56,011 nucleotides of DNA. Source: a virus. Location: IMG/VR virus record IMGVR_UViG_3300045911_000087, positions 1-56,011 of that record. One strand, given 5' to 3'. The notes beneath the pieces were generated by a model. The model had not been told where the DNA came from, made no database searches, and saw nothing but the letters and a program-made list of their open reading frames with translations. The position numbers and the translations under genes were made by a program. Positions 1 through 7,900 of this stretch are shown piece by piece. Within the stretch, counting starts at the first letter, position 1, and each line of letters begins with the position of its first letter.

Positions 1-1620
1 GCGGCAATCTAAGTTCGATGGGTCACTTGCTGTTTGCAGGAAGTTCTTCACTTTCTGGCTCGGCAACAGTCACGGCAGATTCCGAAGTAGCAATAGATGC
101 CTCGACTTCTTTGACTGGCAGCGGCAATCTAAGTTCGATGGGTCACTTGCTGTTTGCTGGAAGTTCTTCACTTTCTGGCTCGGCAACAGTATCCCCAACA
201 GCACAAGTAGCAATAAATGCTACATCGGCTTTGGCCGGTACTGGCTCAGTATCGGCAGTATCGCAAGTTGCAATGCACGCAACTTCGTCTCTGGTTGGCA
301 CAGGTTCTGTCGCAGCAGATTCGCATGTATCATTTGTTGGTGCTTCAACCCTATCTGGTGCTGGCTCAGTATCGGCAGATGGTCAAATAATTGTAGTTGG
401 TGCCGCATCGCTTGCAGGTAGCAGTGATGTAAGTTCTGTAGGTCGTTTGTTATTCGCTGGAATTTCTTCGCTTTCTGGCTCGGCTACGGTTACAGCAGAT
501 TCCGAAGTAGCAATAAATGCGGCATCGGCTCTGTCTGGCAGTGGCGATCTAAGCTCCACAGGGCATTTGTTGTTTGCTGGAAACTCTTCGCTTTCTGGCT
601 CAGCAACTATAAGTCCTTCTGCTTTGATTGTGATTAGTGGCGAAGCGTCTCTATCGGGATCGGCCACAGTTGTAGCGGATTCTGAGGTTGCAATAAACGC
701 AACTTCGGCCTTGTCAGGCACGGGTTCGGTATCGGCAGTTTCACAAGTTGCAATGCACGCAACTTCGGCTTTGTCGGGTACAGGCTCAGTATCGGCAGTT
801 TCGCAAGTTGCAATGCACGCAACTTCGTCTTTGTCAGGTACGAGTTCTGTCACAGTAGATTCCGAAGTAGCCATAAATGCAGCATCGGCTCTGTCTGGTT
901 CTGCAACAGTGTCGGCAGTTTCGCAAGTTGCAATGCACGCAACTTCGGCTTTGTCAGGTACGAGTTCTGTCACAGTAGATTCCGAAGTAGCCATAAATGC
1001 AACTTCGGCGTTAGCCAGCAGTGGCACCATATCCGCAGCAGCAGAAATATTGGTAACTGCCAGTGCTTCTCTGGTTGGTTCGTCAACCGTTTCTTCTACG
1101 GCTCAAGTTTTGCGTTATGCCACGGCTGATTTGTCTGGCACGGCCAATGTTTCGTCTGAGGCGAGAGTTGATTATCTTGCAGCTTCTTCGTTGTCTGGCA
1201 CAGCCAATATAAATGCTGTTTCGCAAGTTGCAATAAATTCAACTTCATCTTTGAGCGGAAGTGCGTCTGTTGATGCTGTCGCAGAAGTTACAATGTACGC
1301 AACATCGGCGTTGAACGGAAGTGCAAATATTTCTGCTTCTGCTCAGTCGGCCATCAACGCAACATTGTCTATTTCAGGCACAGGCAATTTGGTTGCAAAT
1401 TCTTCTGTGTCAATGTATTCCTCGGCATCGTTGTCTAATGCGTCAAATATCTCTGCAATTGGCAGAAATATTATCGGTGCAACATCGAATTTGTCTGGCT
1501 CTGCAATATTCACTGCGGATTCGGAAGTAGCAATAAATGCCTCTATTTCGACAATTGGCACTGCGGAAATTAGTGCAGAACCGACAATAAGAGGACTTAT
1601 TTTCTCGCAATTGTTCTGTA
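1..1620. repeat. Tandem 60-bp coding repeat, about 27 units
   Basis: The sequence has an almost exact 60-bp period; for example 1-60 and 121-180 differ at only a few positions, and the units at 721-960 are near-identical to one another. Each unit encodes 20 residues. Units from about 1020 onward are more diverged than those at the left, which suggests recent expansion of the left part by unequal recombination. There is no frameshift in the array. Confidence 0.9.
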
Positions 1621-2018
1621 CAAGCGATTTAACGGCTTTGGGCGGATTCGCAAAGATTGCAAATATCAGTATTTCTGGCGAATCAGTTATTTCTGCAATG
1701 CCAAGCAAAGCAATTGCTTATCAGAAAAAATCACAGTTCTCAGTTGGCGATACTGTTTCGGATTCTTCCGGCAAAACCTACAAAATCGTTTATGTTTCTA
1801 TAGTTGGAAACAAATACGATAAGGTTTTGGGAGAACGTATGGGCAAAGTTTATGATTTGACTAATGATGTTTACCAAAATGGCGAAGCGGCTGATGTTTC
1901 TACTCGACAAGAAATGGCGATTTTGTCGAGTGCCCAAAGGAATTTAGACAAGTTGTCTAAGATAAACTCCTTTATTGAACCGCATTCTGGCAGACAGAAA
2001 GTTTTGGTGAAAGGGTAA
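1..2018 (+). CDS. Giant 20-residue-repeat protein, 5'-truncated by window edge (fibre/adhesin-like)
   Basis: The reading frame is open to the left edge, so the true start lies outside the window. About 540 residues consist of a 20-residue unit with the pattern S-L-S-G-[ST]-x-x-V-x-A-x-[SA]-x-V-A-[IM]-x-A-[ST]-S. The last 120 residues or so are non-repetitive, with a segment around FSVGDTVSDSSGKTYKI that resembles a small beta-barrel. The Ala/Ser/Thr/Gly-rich composition without cysteine and the strict period fit an elongated beta-solenoid or fibre, such as a tail fibre or other surface protein of a phage. This role is inferred from repeat architecture only and no enzymatic motif is seen. The next gene starts 7 nt downstream. 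Confidence 0.7.
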   Translation, partial: GNLSSMGHLLFAGSSSLSGSATVTADSEVAIDASTSLTGSGNLSSMGHLLFAGSSSLSGSATVSPTAQVAINATSALAGTGSVSAVSQVAMHATSSLVGTGSVAADSHVSFVGASTLSGAGSVSADGQIIVVGAASLAGSSDVSSVGRLLFAGISSLSGSATVTADSEVAINAASALSGSGDLSSTGHLLFAGNSSLSGSATISPSALIVISGEASLSGSATVVADSEVAINATSALSGTGSVSAVSQVAMHATSALSGTGSVSAVSQVAMHATSSLSGTSSVTVDSEVAINAASALSGSATVSAVSQVAMHATSALSGTSSVTVDSEVAINATSALASSGTISAAAEILVTASASLVGSSTVSSTAQVLRYATADLSGTANVSSEARVDYLAASSLSGTANINAVSQVAINSTSSLSGSASVDAVAEVTMYATSALNGSANISASAQSAINATLSISGTGNLVANSSVSMYSSASLSNASNISAIGRNIIGATSNLSGSAIFTADSEVAINASISTIGTAEISAEPTIRGLIFSQLFCTSDLTALGGFAKIANISISGESVISAMPSKAIAYQKKSQFSVGDTVSDSSGKTYKIVYVSIVGNKYDKVLGERMGKVYDLTNDVYQNGEAADVSTRQEMAILSSAQRNLDKLSKINSFIEPHSGRQKVLVKG

Positions 2019-2025
2019 ATAAAGT

Positions 2026-2322
2026 ATGAACAAATTTAAAGATTATCTGAAAATGCTTAGAGAAGATGCAGCCCCACCAGCCCCTCCCGGTGGAGCAGCA
2101 CCACCACCGCCTCCCGGTGGAGCAATGGGTGGAGCGCCGCCCGGAATGCCTCCTGCTGGTGGAATGGGTGCGCCGCCACCGCCAATGGGTGGAGGAATGG
2201 GTGCGCCGCCACCGATGCCCGGTGTCCCCGGTGCGGCTGGCGGGCAAGCTCCACAAAAATTGAAGGCATATAACGTGTGGGATGCTTTGGAAAAGGTTCT
2301 CGGCGGCGAAGATAAAAAATAA
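2026..2322 (+). CDS. Small Pro/Gly-rich protein with N-terminal FKDYL motif
   Basis: A 98-residue protein. The N-terminus MNKFKDYLKMLRED is followed by about 55 residues of low-complexity Pro/Gly/Ala/Met sequence and a charged C-terminus ending in GGEDKK. The family was not recognised. The N-terminal peptide matches the short terminal motif found in several other proteins of this window (12407, 18365, 41361, 50262, 51183) and resembles capsid-targeting peptides of T4 internal proteins. A virion or scaffold-associated role is an inference. The gene starts 7 nt after the repeat protein, so the two are probably co-transcribed. Confidence 0.65.
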   Translation: MNKFKDYLKMLREDAAPPAPPGGAAPPPPPGGAMGGAPPGMPPAGGMGAPPPPMGGGMGAPPPMPGVPGAAGGQAPQKLKAYNVWDALEKVLGGEDKK

Positions 2323-2324
2323 CC

Positions 2325-2352
2325 TTGAACGAGGGGCTTTTTTCGTTACATT
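2325..2352 (+). promoter_or_regulatory. Sigma70-like promoter candidate
   Basis: TTGAAC (2325-2330), a 16-nt spacer and TACATT (2347-2352). The start codon of the next gene is at 2359, about 7 nt past the -10 box, so a transcript from here would be nearly leaderless. The T-rich run at 2338-2343 could also be a weak terminator for the gene ending at 2322. Confidence 0.35.
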
Positions 2353-2358
2353 ATTCTC

Positions 2359-2670
2359 ATGGGTACAACTCTTGCGAATATCAAACGTGACGAAGAGTAC
2401 GACGTGTTTATCGGTCGTCCTTCCAAATGGGGCAATCCATTCAGTCATTTGCCAAGTACCTTGGCGCAATATAAAGTATCTTGTAGAGAAGAGGCTGTGG
2501 ATAAGTATCGAGAGTGGATACTCACACAGCCTCGTTTGTTGGCGGATTTAGAAGAACTGCGTGGCAAACGACTCGGCTGTTTTTGTGCCCCAAAACTTTG
2601 TCACGGCCACGTCCTCATCGAACTTTTGGAGAATTCTGAGATTTGCGGTATAGATATAAAAAATCACTAA
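2359..2670 (+). CDS. DUF4326 domain protein
   Basis: A 103-residue protein that is essentially one domain. It has the DUF4326 hallmarks: an early IGRPSKWGNPF segment, a central region spanning REEAVDKYREWI, and the C-terminal GKRLGCFCAPKLCHGHVL segment with clustered Cys and His. The family is common in phages and its biochemical role is not established. Cys and His placement suggests metal binding, but this is inference. It heads the plus-strand operon of nuclease and glycosyltransferase genes. Confidence 0.85.
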   Translation: MGTTLANIKRDEEYDVFIGRPSKWGNPFSHLPSTLAQYKVSCREEAVDKYREWILTQPRLLADLEELRGKRLGCFCAPKLCHGHVLIELLENSEICGIDIKNH

Positions 2671-2681
2671 AGGATATTTTT

Positions 2682-3224
2682 ATGAAAACTTGTTCTTGTT
2701 GTAAATCGCTTAAATCTTTGGATGAATTCAATAAAAGTAGGAGTTCCAAAGACGGCAAACAATCTTATTGTAAGTTATGTCAGCGATCAAAAACTAAGGA
2801 ATTTTATTTTACGAATAGAGATAAAAGATTGTTGCAAAGAAAGCAATGGCGGGAGTCCAATCGAGACAAAGATAATGCTTCTTTCCAAAGATGGAAAAAG
2901 AAAAACCCCAAATCTTATGATAACTCATGGAAGAAATATAATTCAAAAAGAAGAAGGAATATTTTGTTGAAAGTTTCTGACAATTTGATTTGTGAACGAT
3001 GTGGATGTGATCTTGTTGAGTTGTTAGAAATAAATCACAAAAATGGTGGCGGGCTTAAAGAGGTTGGGAGAAAAAATCAGAAATTTTATACTGCCATATT
3101 GAATGGCAGTAGAACAACCGATGACTTGAACATACTTTGTAAGATGTGTAACATACTTCATTATATTGAAATGAAGTATGGTAAACAACCTTATGTCTTG
3201 AAGTGGGAGCCAAGTAATGAGTAA
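2682..3224 (+). CDS. HNH homing-type endonuclease with N-terminal zinc motif
   Basis: The start at 2682 is chosen because AAGGAT lies just upstream and the protein then begins MKTCSCCK. Residues 1-40 hold a C-x2-C...C-x2-C zinc motif. A basic middle region is followed by C-x2-C-x-C, the HNH core EINHKNGGG, and the typical DLNILCKMCN ending of phage-type HNH enzymes. Such free-standing HNH genes are usually homing endonucleases that cleave phage DNA and spread by gene conversion. It overlaps the next gene by 8 nt. It has no fused partner and sits between DUF4326 and gp47 genes. Confidence 0.8.
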   Translation: MKTCSCCKSLKSLDEFNKSRSSKDGKQSYCKLCQRSKTKEFYFTNRDKRLLQRKQWRESNRDKDNASFQRWKKKNPKSYDNSWKKYNSKRRRNILLKVSDNLICERCGCDLVELLEINHKNGGGLKEVGRKNQKFYTAILNGSRTTDDLNILCKMCNILHYIEMKYGKQPYVLKWEPSNE

Positions 3225-4290
3225 AGTTATTTTGTGGTCTGACTTACACGTTCATCCTCACAAAAAGAACTATCAACGAGTTGACCACTGCTTGGCAGTT
3301 GTCGATTGGGTATTTGAAACTGCCAAGAAATACAAAGTTTCAGATATTCTTTTTGGCGGCGATCTTTTTCACGACCGCAAGCTAATTGATGTGCCTACAT
3401 ATCAGGCGACGTTTGAGCGATTTCACAAGCACTTATCTTCCGAAGAATTCGATTTGTATTTATTGCTTGGAAATCATGATATTTGGCTGAACGATAAAAC
3501 AACTGTTTCGAGCGTTTATCCTTTTAATGCTTTACCACGCACGAGGGTCATCGCAACGCCTACTCGTTTGCAAATTGCCGGGGCAAATTGGGATTTTATT
3601 CCGTTTACTCATAATCCCGTTGAAACTCTGGCTGAATTGGCCAAATTGCCGGGTAAGCCCCAATATGCTTTGGGGCATATTGCCGTAAACAATGCGGTTT
3701 TGCATGGCCGGACATTTTCGGAAAATATCACCATCGAGCATGATGGCGATATGGTCAAAGTGGATGCGGCCATTTTTGCAAAATATAAGCGTACTTTCTT
3801 AGGGCATTATCACGTCGCACAGGTTTTAGATCATGGGGTTGAATACATTGGTTCGCCCTTGGAATTGAACTTTGGTGAAGCTGGTGACGAAAAACACATT
3901 ATTCTATTTAACTGTGACTCTAATAGATGCGACTACATTGAAAACGATTTCAGCCCCAAGCACCGCAAAGAGCAAGTAACTAATGTAGACGACTTTTTGA
4001 AGAATAAAGAAGACTTAAAGAATGGATTTGTAAAGATCGTATACGATCCGACTACGGTGGATACTGTAGATGCTTTAAGACTTCGCAAAGAAGTTGAATC
4101 TATGGGTGAATGCCTGAGTTTTGAGTTGGTGCCCAAGAAGATTGAAGTAGACAAACATCAAATTGACGATGCTAGTTCTATTCTAAATCAGGGTGAAATG
4201 GCTCTATCACGATATATTGACCAAGTGGGTGATAAGGGTCTGGATCGTGATAAATTACTTCAAATAGGACAATTGATCTGCAATGGATAA
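3217..4290 (+). CDS. 47: gp47/SbcD/Mre11-like recombination nuclease subunit
   Basis: A 357-residue calcineurin-like phosphoesterase. All five metal motifs are visible in order: WSDLHVHPH (residues 8-16), GGDLFHDR, LGNHDIW, GHIAVNN and GHYHVAQ, followed by the GSPLELNFGE cap strand typical of SbcD and T4 gp47. With gp46 (5750-7777) it would form the Mre11-Rad50-type complex that resects DNA ends for recombination-dependent replication. Two glycosyltransferase-like genes lie between the subunits, all joined by 4-8 nt overlaps, so the four genes are translationally coupled. Confidence 0.93.
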   Translation: MSKVILWSDLHVHPHKKNYQRVDHCLAVVDWVFETAKKYKVSDILFGGDLFHDRKLIDVPTYQATFERFHKHLSSEEFDLYLLLGNHDIWLNDKTTVSSVYPFNALPRTRVIATPTRLQIAGANWDFIPFTHNPVETLAELAKLPGKPQYALGHIAVNNAVLHGRTFSENITIEHDGDMVKVDAAIFAKYKRTFLGHYHVAQVLDHGVEYIGSPLELNFGEAGDEKHIILFNCDSNRCDYIENDFSPKHRKEQVTNVDDFLKNKEDLKNGFVKIVYDPTTVDTVDALRLRKEVESMGECLSFELVPKKIEVDKHQIDDASSILNQGEMALSRYIDQVGDKGLDRDKLLQIGQLICNG

Positions 4291-4942
4291 GGTATTTACT
4301 TGTTTTGATAACATATATTTCAATGGATTTGGCATATCTTGGATAGCCTCGCTAAGAACTCTTGGTGGCTATAATGGTCCGATTTATGCCATTTCCTTTG
4401 ATAATCTTTCTCAATATTTGGTTGATAAATTAGTGGGCGAAAAAGTTTTTCTTTTGAATGCACATGACAAGCCCAAGAATCGAGAAACCGTTTTTGATAT
4501 AGTTCAAAAAGAAGCCACCGGCGATTTTGCTTATTGGGATATAGACGGTTATTTTATCAACTCGATAGAAAGTTTGCCCATTAAGGATAAACTTTTGTTT
4601 GTCAATTCGGTAAATGGCTTTTTTGCTGGGAATCCAAAATCTTTGTCTGTTTGCTCTGAATACGACAGGCTTTGTGATTTTTGTGGTTTCAAAAGAAATT
4701 TCGACGTTCATAAATACTTTCCCAACTTAGTGGACTTTGTAGGAAGCGAATGGAATTACCATCAGGTAAACCGCCCCTTTCCGAAAGGCACTAAGTTTGT
4801 TCATTTTGCAGGTGAAATGAAAAACCTCGTGAGAGAAAATCTTTCTTTCGAGGCCAAATATCCAGAAATACACAAAGAGTGGGCTGCGAAATTTCACATC
4901 TCGACGGCCAAGAAATTATTCAGGAAAATAAGAAATGAGTGA
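4283..4942 (+). CDS. Glycosyltransferase-like protein (GT-A fold suspected)
   Basis: A 219-residue protein. Residues around YWDIDGYFI carry a D-x-D motif in the position expected for nucleotide-sugar binding in GT-A enzymes, and KFVHFAGEMK near the end resembles the C-terminal H-F-x-G-x-x-K element of GT8-type enzymes. There is no signal peptide or membrane segment. Overlaps of 8 nt with both neighbours place it in the gp47-gp46 operon, next to another glycosyltransferase-like gene. Possible substrates are phage DNA or virion proteins; the window does not decide. Confidence 0.5.
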   Translation: MDKVFTCFDNIYFNGFGISWIASLRTLGGYNGPIYAISFDNLSQYLVDKLVGEKVFLLNAHDKPKNRETVFDIVQKEATGDFAYWDIDGYFINSIESLPIKDKLLFVNSVNGFFAGNPKSLSVCSEYDRLCDFCGFKRNFDVHKYFPNLVDFVGSEWNYHQVNRPFPKGTKFVHFAGEMKNLVRENLSFEAKYPEIHKEWAAKFHISTAKKLFRKIRNE

Positions 4943-5753
4943 TTTGTTTCTTACATGGGCAAGCAATTGTACTAATCAGAACATATCTGAGTATCTAGTT
5001 TATTTTAAATCGTTAAAGGATAAGTCACAGACTTCGGAAGTTGTTTGTTTGACGAACAATCTCGCTCCCGAACACGAACATGAAATAATTGCCACAGGCT
5101 GTCGAGTCAAAAAATTGGATTTGCCTTGTGAAAATGTTTTGCGGGATAGATGGCTTCATTATTGGAAGTATTTGTGTTCTACAACAATTGAGTACGATTG
5201 TGTTTTGATTTCCGATTCGAGGGACGTTCTGGTTCAGGGCGATCCCTTTTTGTTTTTAAGGCACGCTTGGAAGTCGAAGCTCATTGTGACTTCCGAAGGA
5301 TTCCACCATTCCGAAAGTCAGTGGAACATGGTCGAGCAGTTTGAGGCACAGAAGTCGGTGGGTGACTTCAATCGTAATCATTTTTTCTGGCCTGTCGTCA
5401 ATGGTGGCGTCGTACTCGGCAGAAGTGCTTTTGTGAAAAACTTTTGTTTTCTTATTTGGTCGGCGGTATTGAGAACTCGTGCGATGTGTACCGATCAGGG
5501 AGTGATAAACTACTTAATGTCATTCCTCAAAGAAGACTCAGAGTATTTGATCGCTGATCCTCATAGCTCATTACTCTGTATTACAGGAGAAGGGATAAAA
5601 CAAAACCTTTTGAAATTCACCCCTAGTTTCCACGACGGCAAAATTTGCAACTCGGATGGACAGCCATATATCTTGTTTCATCAGTGGGACCGCACGAATT
5701 TTAAAGAAGAGATATTGAGCAGGCATGGCGCAAGAAGTATACTTTTCGCATGA
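4935..5753 (+). CDS. Glycosyltransferase-like protein
   Basis: A 272-residue protein. It has a Rossmann-like start, then YDCVLISDSRDVLVQGDPF, in which D-S-R-D and the following Asp-rich turn look like the donor-binding motif of GT-A glycosyltransferases. Later come PVVNGGVVLGR and CTDQGVINYL, an arrangement (NGG...DQ) seen in GT8 and plant-type GT-A enzymes, and a terminal FHQWDR. It overlaps the previous gene by 8 nt and gp46 by 4 nt. The fold assignment is moderately firm and the acceptor is unknown. Confidence 0.6.
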   Translation: MSDLFLTWASNCTNQNISEYLVYFKSLKDKSQTSEVVCLTNNLAPEHEHEIIATGCRVKKLDLPCENVLRDRWLHYWKYLCSTTIEYDCVLISDSRDVLVQGDPFLFLRHAWKSKLIVTSEGFHHSESQWNMVEQFEAQKSVGDFNRNHFFWPVVNGGVVLGRSAFVKNFCFLIWSAVLRTRAMCTDQGVINYLMSFLKEDSEYLIADPHSSLLCITGEGIKQNLLKFTPSFHDGKICNSDGQPYILFHQWDRTNFKEEILSRHGARSILFA

Positions 5754-7777
5754 AGACTACACGCATAAATTATCTCGCCATGACCAACTTCATCTGCTTC
5801 CGAGAGAAGCAGGAGATATTTTTTGACAAGCTCTCAAATATCATCTCGGTCGTAGGTGAGAACAGGGATGCCAAAAGTCCCGATTCAAAAATAAAGTCCA
5901 GTAACGGCTCTGGAAAGAGTACCGTTGCTGAAGCTCTCTATTATGCGATCTTCGGGGAAACGATCAAAAAGTTTGGTAAGAATAGCCAAATTATTCACAA
6001 CTTGGCTCCCGATGGCGTTGCGACCGTTGAATGTATTTTCAACGACGAATATCGCATTGTACGGACTCAAAAGAAAACCGGAGCCGGTGTGCGACTCTGG
6101 CAGAGTAAGAATCAAGTCTGGGATAAAGACACAGAAATTACTCGTTCAACAAAGGCCGAAACTGACAAATATATTGTCGAGTTGGTCGGACTTTCTCCCG
6201 AAGCGTTTGTCAATATCGCTCTTTTCTCCGACGACCAAAAAGGTTGTTTTTTAGAGTGCGATGCAAAAGCCAAGCGGGATGTTGTCGAGGCTCTTATGTC
6301 TCTTGCGATTTATCGTGAGCGACAAGAAAAGGCCAACCAATTGGTGAATTCCACCAAGGCTGAGATTAAGGAATTGAAGCGATTGCATCAGGCCATAGAA
6401 GATAACTTGGCAAGTTGCAAGGCCGCATATAACGATTCTGTAAACAAAGACGAACAATGGAAGGTCGCTCTCAAACAAGAGCGTGACAATTTAATCAAAA
6501 AGGCAAAAGCAAAAAGGGAAGAGCTTGAGTCTTCTGACGTGGGTGCAGAATTGTTGCTATATCAAGCAGCACAGGAAAGAATCCCTACGTTGGAAAAAGA
6601 AATCGCCAACTTAGAAGCGTCTCAGGAAATCCTCAAGAAAAAGATTGAGGTTTCGGGGAAACTTTTGGAAGAGCGGCGTCGTGAGCAGGGTGAATTGCTT
6701 ACGAATCTAAAGGATTTCAATCGACGGATGAGTTCCAATAATGGAGAAGTCGATAAGCTAATTCAACACATTAAAGACTTGCAGGCGAACAAACACGGTA
6801 CTAAGTGCAATCACTGCTTTGGTGTAGTAGATTTCTCGAATATTGAGCCGCTTATTCAGTCGGACAAAGACAAAATCGAGGAATATAACAAGCTGATTGC
6901 TGCCGACAAAGAAGAAGTAAAAGTTTTGCAAGAAATCGGCACCAAGCGTAAAGCCGAAATTGAGGCCATTGAAGCCCAGCGGAAAAAGGATGATGAGGAT
7001 TATCGTGCCGCCGATTCGAGTCTCAAGAAATTGCGTGCGGATTTGACTCGTGATTTGGGCGTAAAAGAGCCTCAAGCGGATTCCAAAGCCCTTGTTTTGA
7101 AGAATGAAATTGAGCGATTAAAAACAGAAGCCAAAGAGAAGAACGACCAGTTTAATTCGGGGGTCACTCCGTTTGTTGATCTTATCGCTTCTAACAAGAA
7201 GCGTATGGAAGATGTTGCTATTTCTTTGGCCGAACACGAAAAAAACATGAAGCAGGCCGAAGCCAATATTCCTTATTATGAATATTGGCGTATTGGATTT
7301 GGGGATAATGGCATTCGTCAAAGTATCCTTGAGGGCATCATTCCTGTATTGAACCAATGTATCGCAAGCTGGTTACAACCCCTCGTCGCTAATACCATTA
7401 CTTTGAAGTTTAATGCCAACCTCGAAGAGACTATTGAAAGGAATCCCCCTGATGGTGATCCCTATGTTTATAGTGGCATGTCTGCCGGTCAAAGACGGCG
7501 ACTAAATCTTGCTGTATCGCAAGCATTTGCTGATATTATGGCCGTTAGTAATGGGACCAGACCTTCATTGGTTTTCTTAGACGAAGTTACTACGAATATC
7601 GACCCAATGGGCGTACAAGGCATATACAACATGATCCAAGATTTATCAAAAGATAAACAGGTGTTCGTCACCACTCACGATCATGATCTACTTGAAATGC
7701 TCGAAAATGCAGACACTATTAAACTTGTTCACGAGGGTGGAAAGACCACCATCGAAACAATTACTTGCAAAAAATAA
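5750..7777 (+). CDS. 46: gp46/SbcC/Rad50-like ATPase subunit
   Basis: A 675-residue SMC-type ATPase. The Walker A motif SNGSGKST lies at residues 51-58, after a short insertion following GEN. Long coiled-coil arms flank a zinc-hook C-N-H-C (Cys353, Cys356). The ABC signature SGMSAGQRRRL and Walker B LVFLDEVTTNID are near the C-terminus, followed by a TTHDHD switch. It would pair with the gp47 homologue (3217) as the end-processing nuclease complex for recombination and replication. Length is close to SbcC-like phage proteins, shorter than bacterial SbcC. Confidence 0.93.
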   Translation: MKTTRINYLAMTNFICFREKQEIFFDKLSNIISVVGENRDAKSPDSKIKSSNGSGKSTVAEALYYAIFGETIKKFGKNSQIIHNLAPDGVATVECIFNDEYRIVRTQKKTGAGVRLWQSKNQVWDKDTEITRSTKAETDKYIVELVGLSPEAFVNIALFSDDQKGCFLECDAKAKRDVVEALMSLAIYRERQEKANQLVNSTKAEIKELKRLHQAIEDNLASCKAAYNDSVNKDEQWKVALKQERDNLIKKAKAKREELESSDVGAELLLYQAAQERIPTLEKEIANLEASQEILKKKIEVSGKLLEERRREQGELLTNLKDFNRRMSSNNGEVDKLIQHIKDLQANKHGTKCNHCFGVVDFSNIEPLIQSDKDKIEEYNKLIAADKEEVKVLQEIGTKRKAEIEAIEAQRKKDDEDYRAADSSLKKLRADLTRDLGVKEPQADSKALVLKNEIERLKTEAKEKNDQFNSGVTPFVDLIASNKKRMEDVAISLAEHEKNMKQAEANIPYYEYWRIGFGDNGIRQSILEGIIPVLNQCIASWLQPLVANTITLKFNANLEETIERNPPDGDPYVYSGMSAGQRRRLNLAVSQAFADIMAVSNGTRPSLVFLDEVTTNIDPMGVQGIYNMIQDLSKDKQVFVTTHDHDLLEMLENADTIKLVHEGGKTTIETITCKK

Positions 7778-7800
7778 CTTGCCTTTCGACGTGTTTATCG

Positions 7801-7826
7801 CTATTATTTCCTTCCCAAAATAATAG
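7801..7826 (+). terminator. AT-rich stem-loop after gp46
   Basis: A perfect 9-bp inverted repeat, CTATTATTT (7801-7809) and AAATAATAG (7818-7826), with an 8-nt loop, followed by TTTG. It lies 24 nt past the gp46 stop codon. Low GC and a short T tract make it a weak terminator, so an mRNA 3'-end or processing hairpin is an alternative. The remaining bases to 7900 contain only a purine-rich ribosome-binding region for the next gene. Confidence 0.4.
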
Positions 7827-7900
7827 TTTGAAAAATTGCTTCATAACACTTAGATACCTTCCCAGCAAACATACAAAGAGGAAAAGAAAGGTAAAGTTCT

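Noticed and set aside
383-1030. Long antisense ORF of 215 codons inside the repeat gene
   Set aside because: It is the shadow of a periodic GC-skewed coding repeat; the plus-strand frame is open across the whole region and continues into unique sequence.
1-1620. CRISPR-like appearance of regularly spaced repeats
   Set aside because: Units are contiguous, coding, variable and have no spacers; the period is a whole number of codons.
7778-7900. Cobalamin riboswitch before the B12-dependent RNR
   Set aside because: The 123-nt spacer is AT-rich and holds only a short hairpin; no B12-box or multi-stem architecture is visible.
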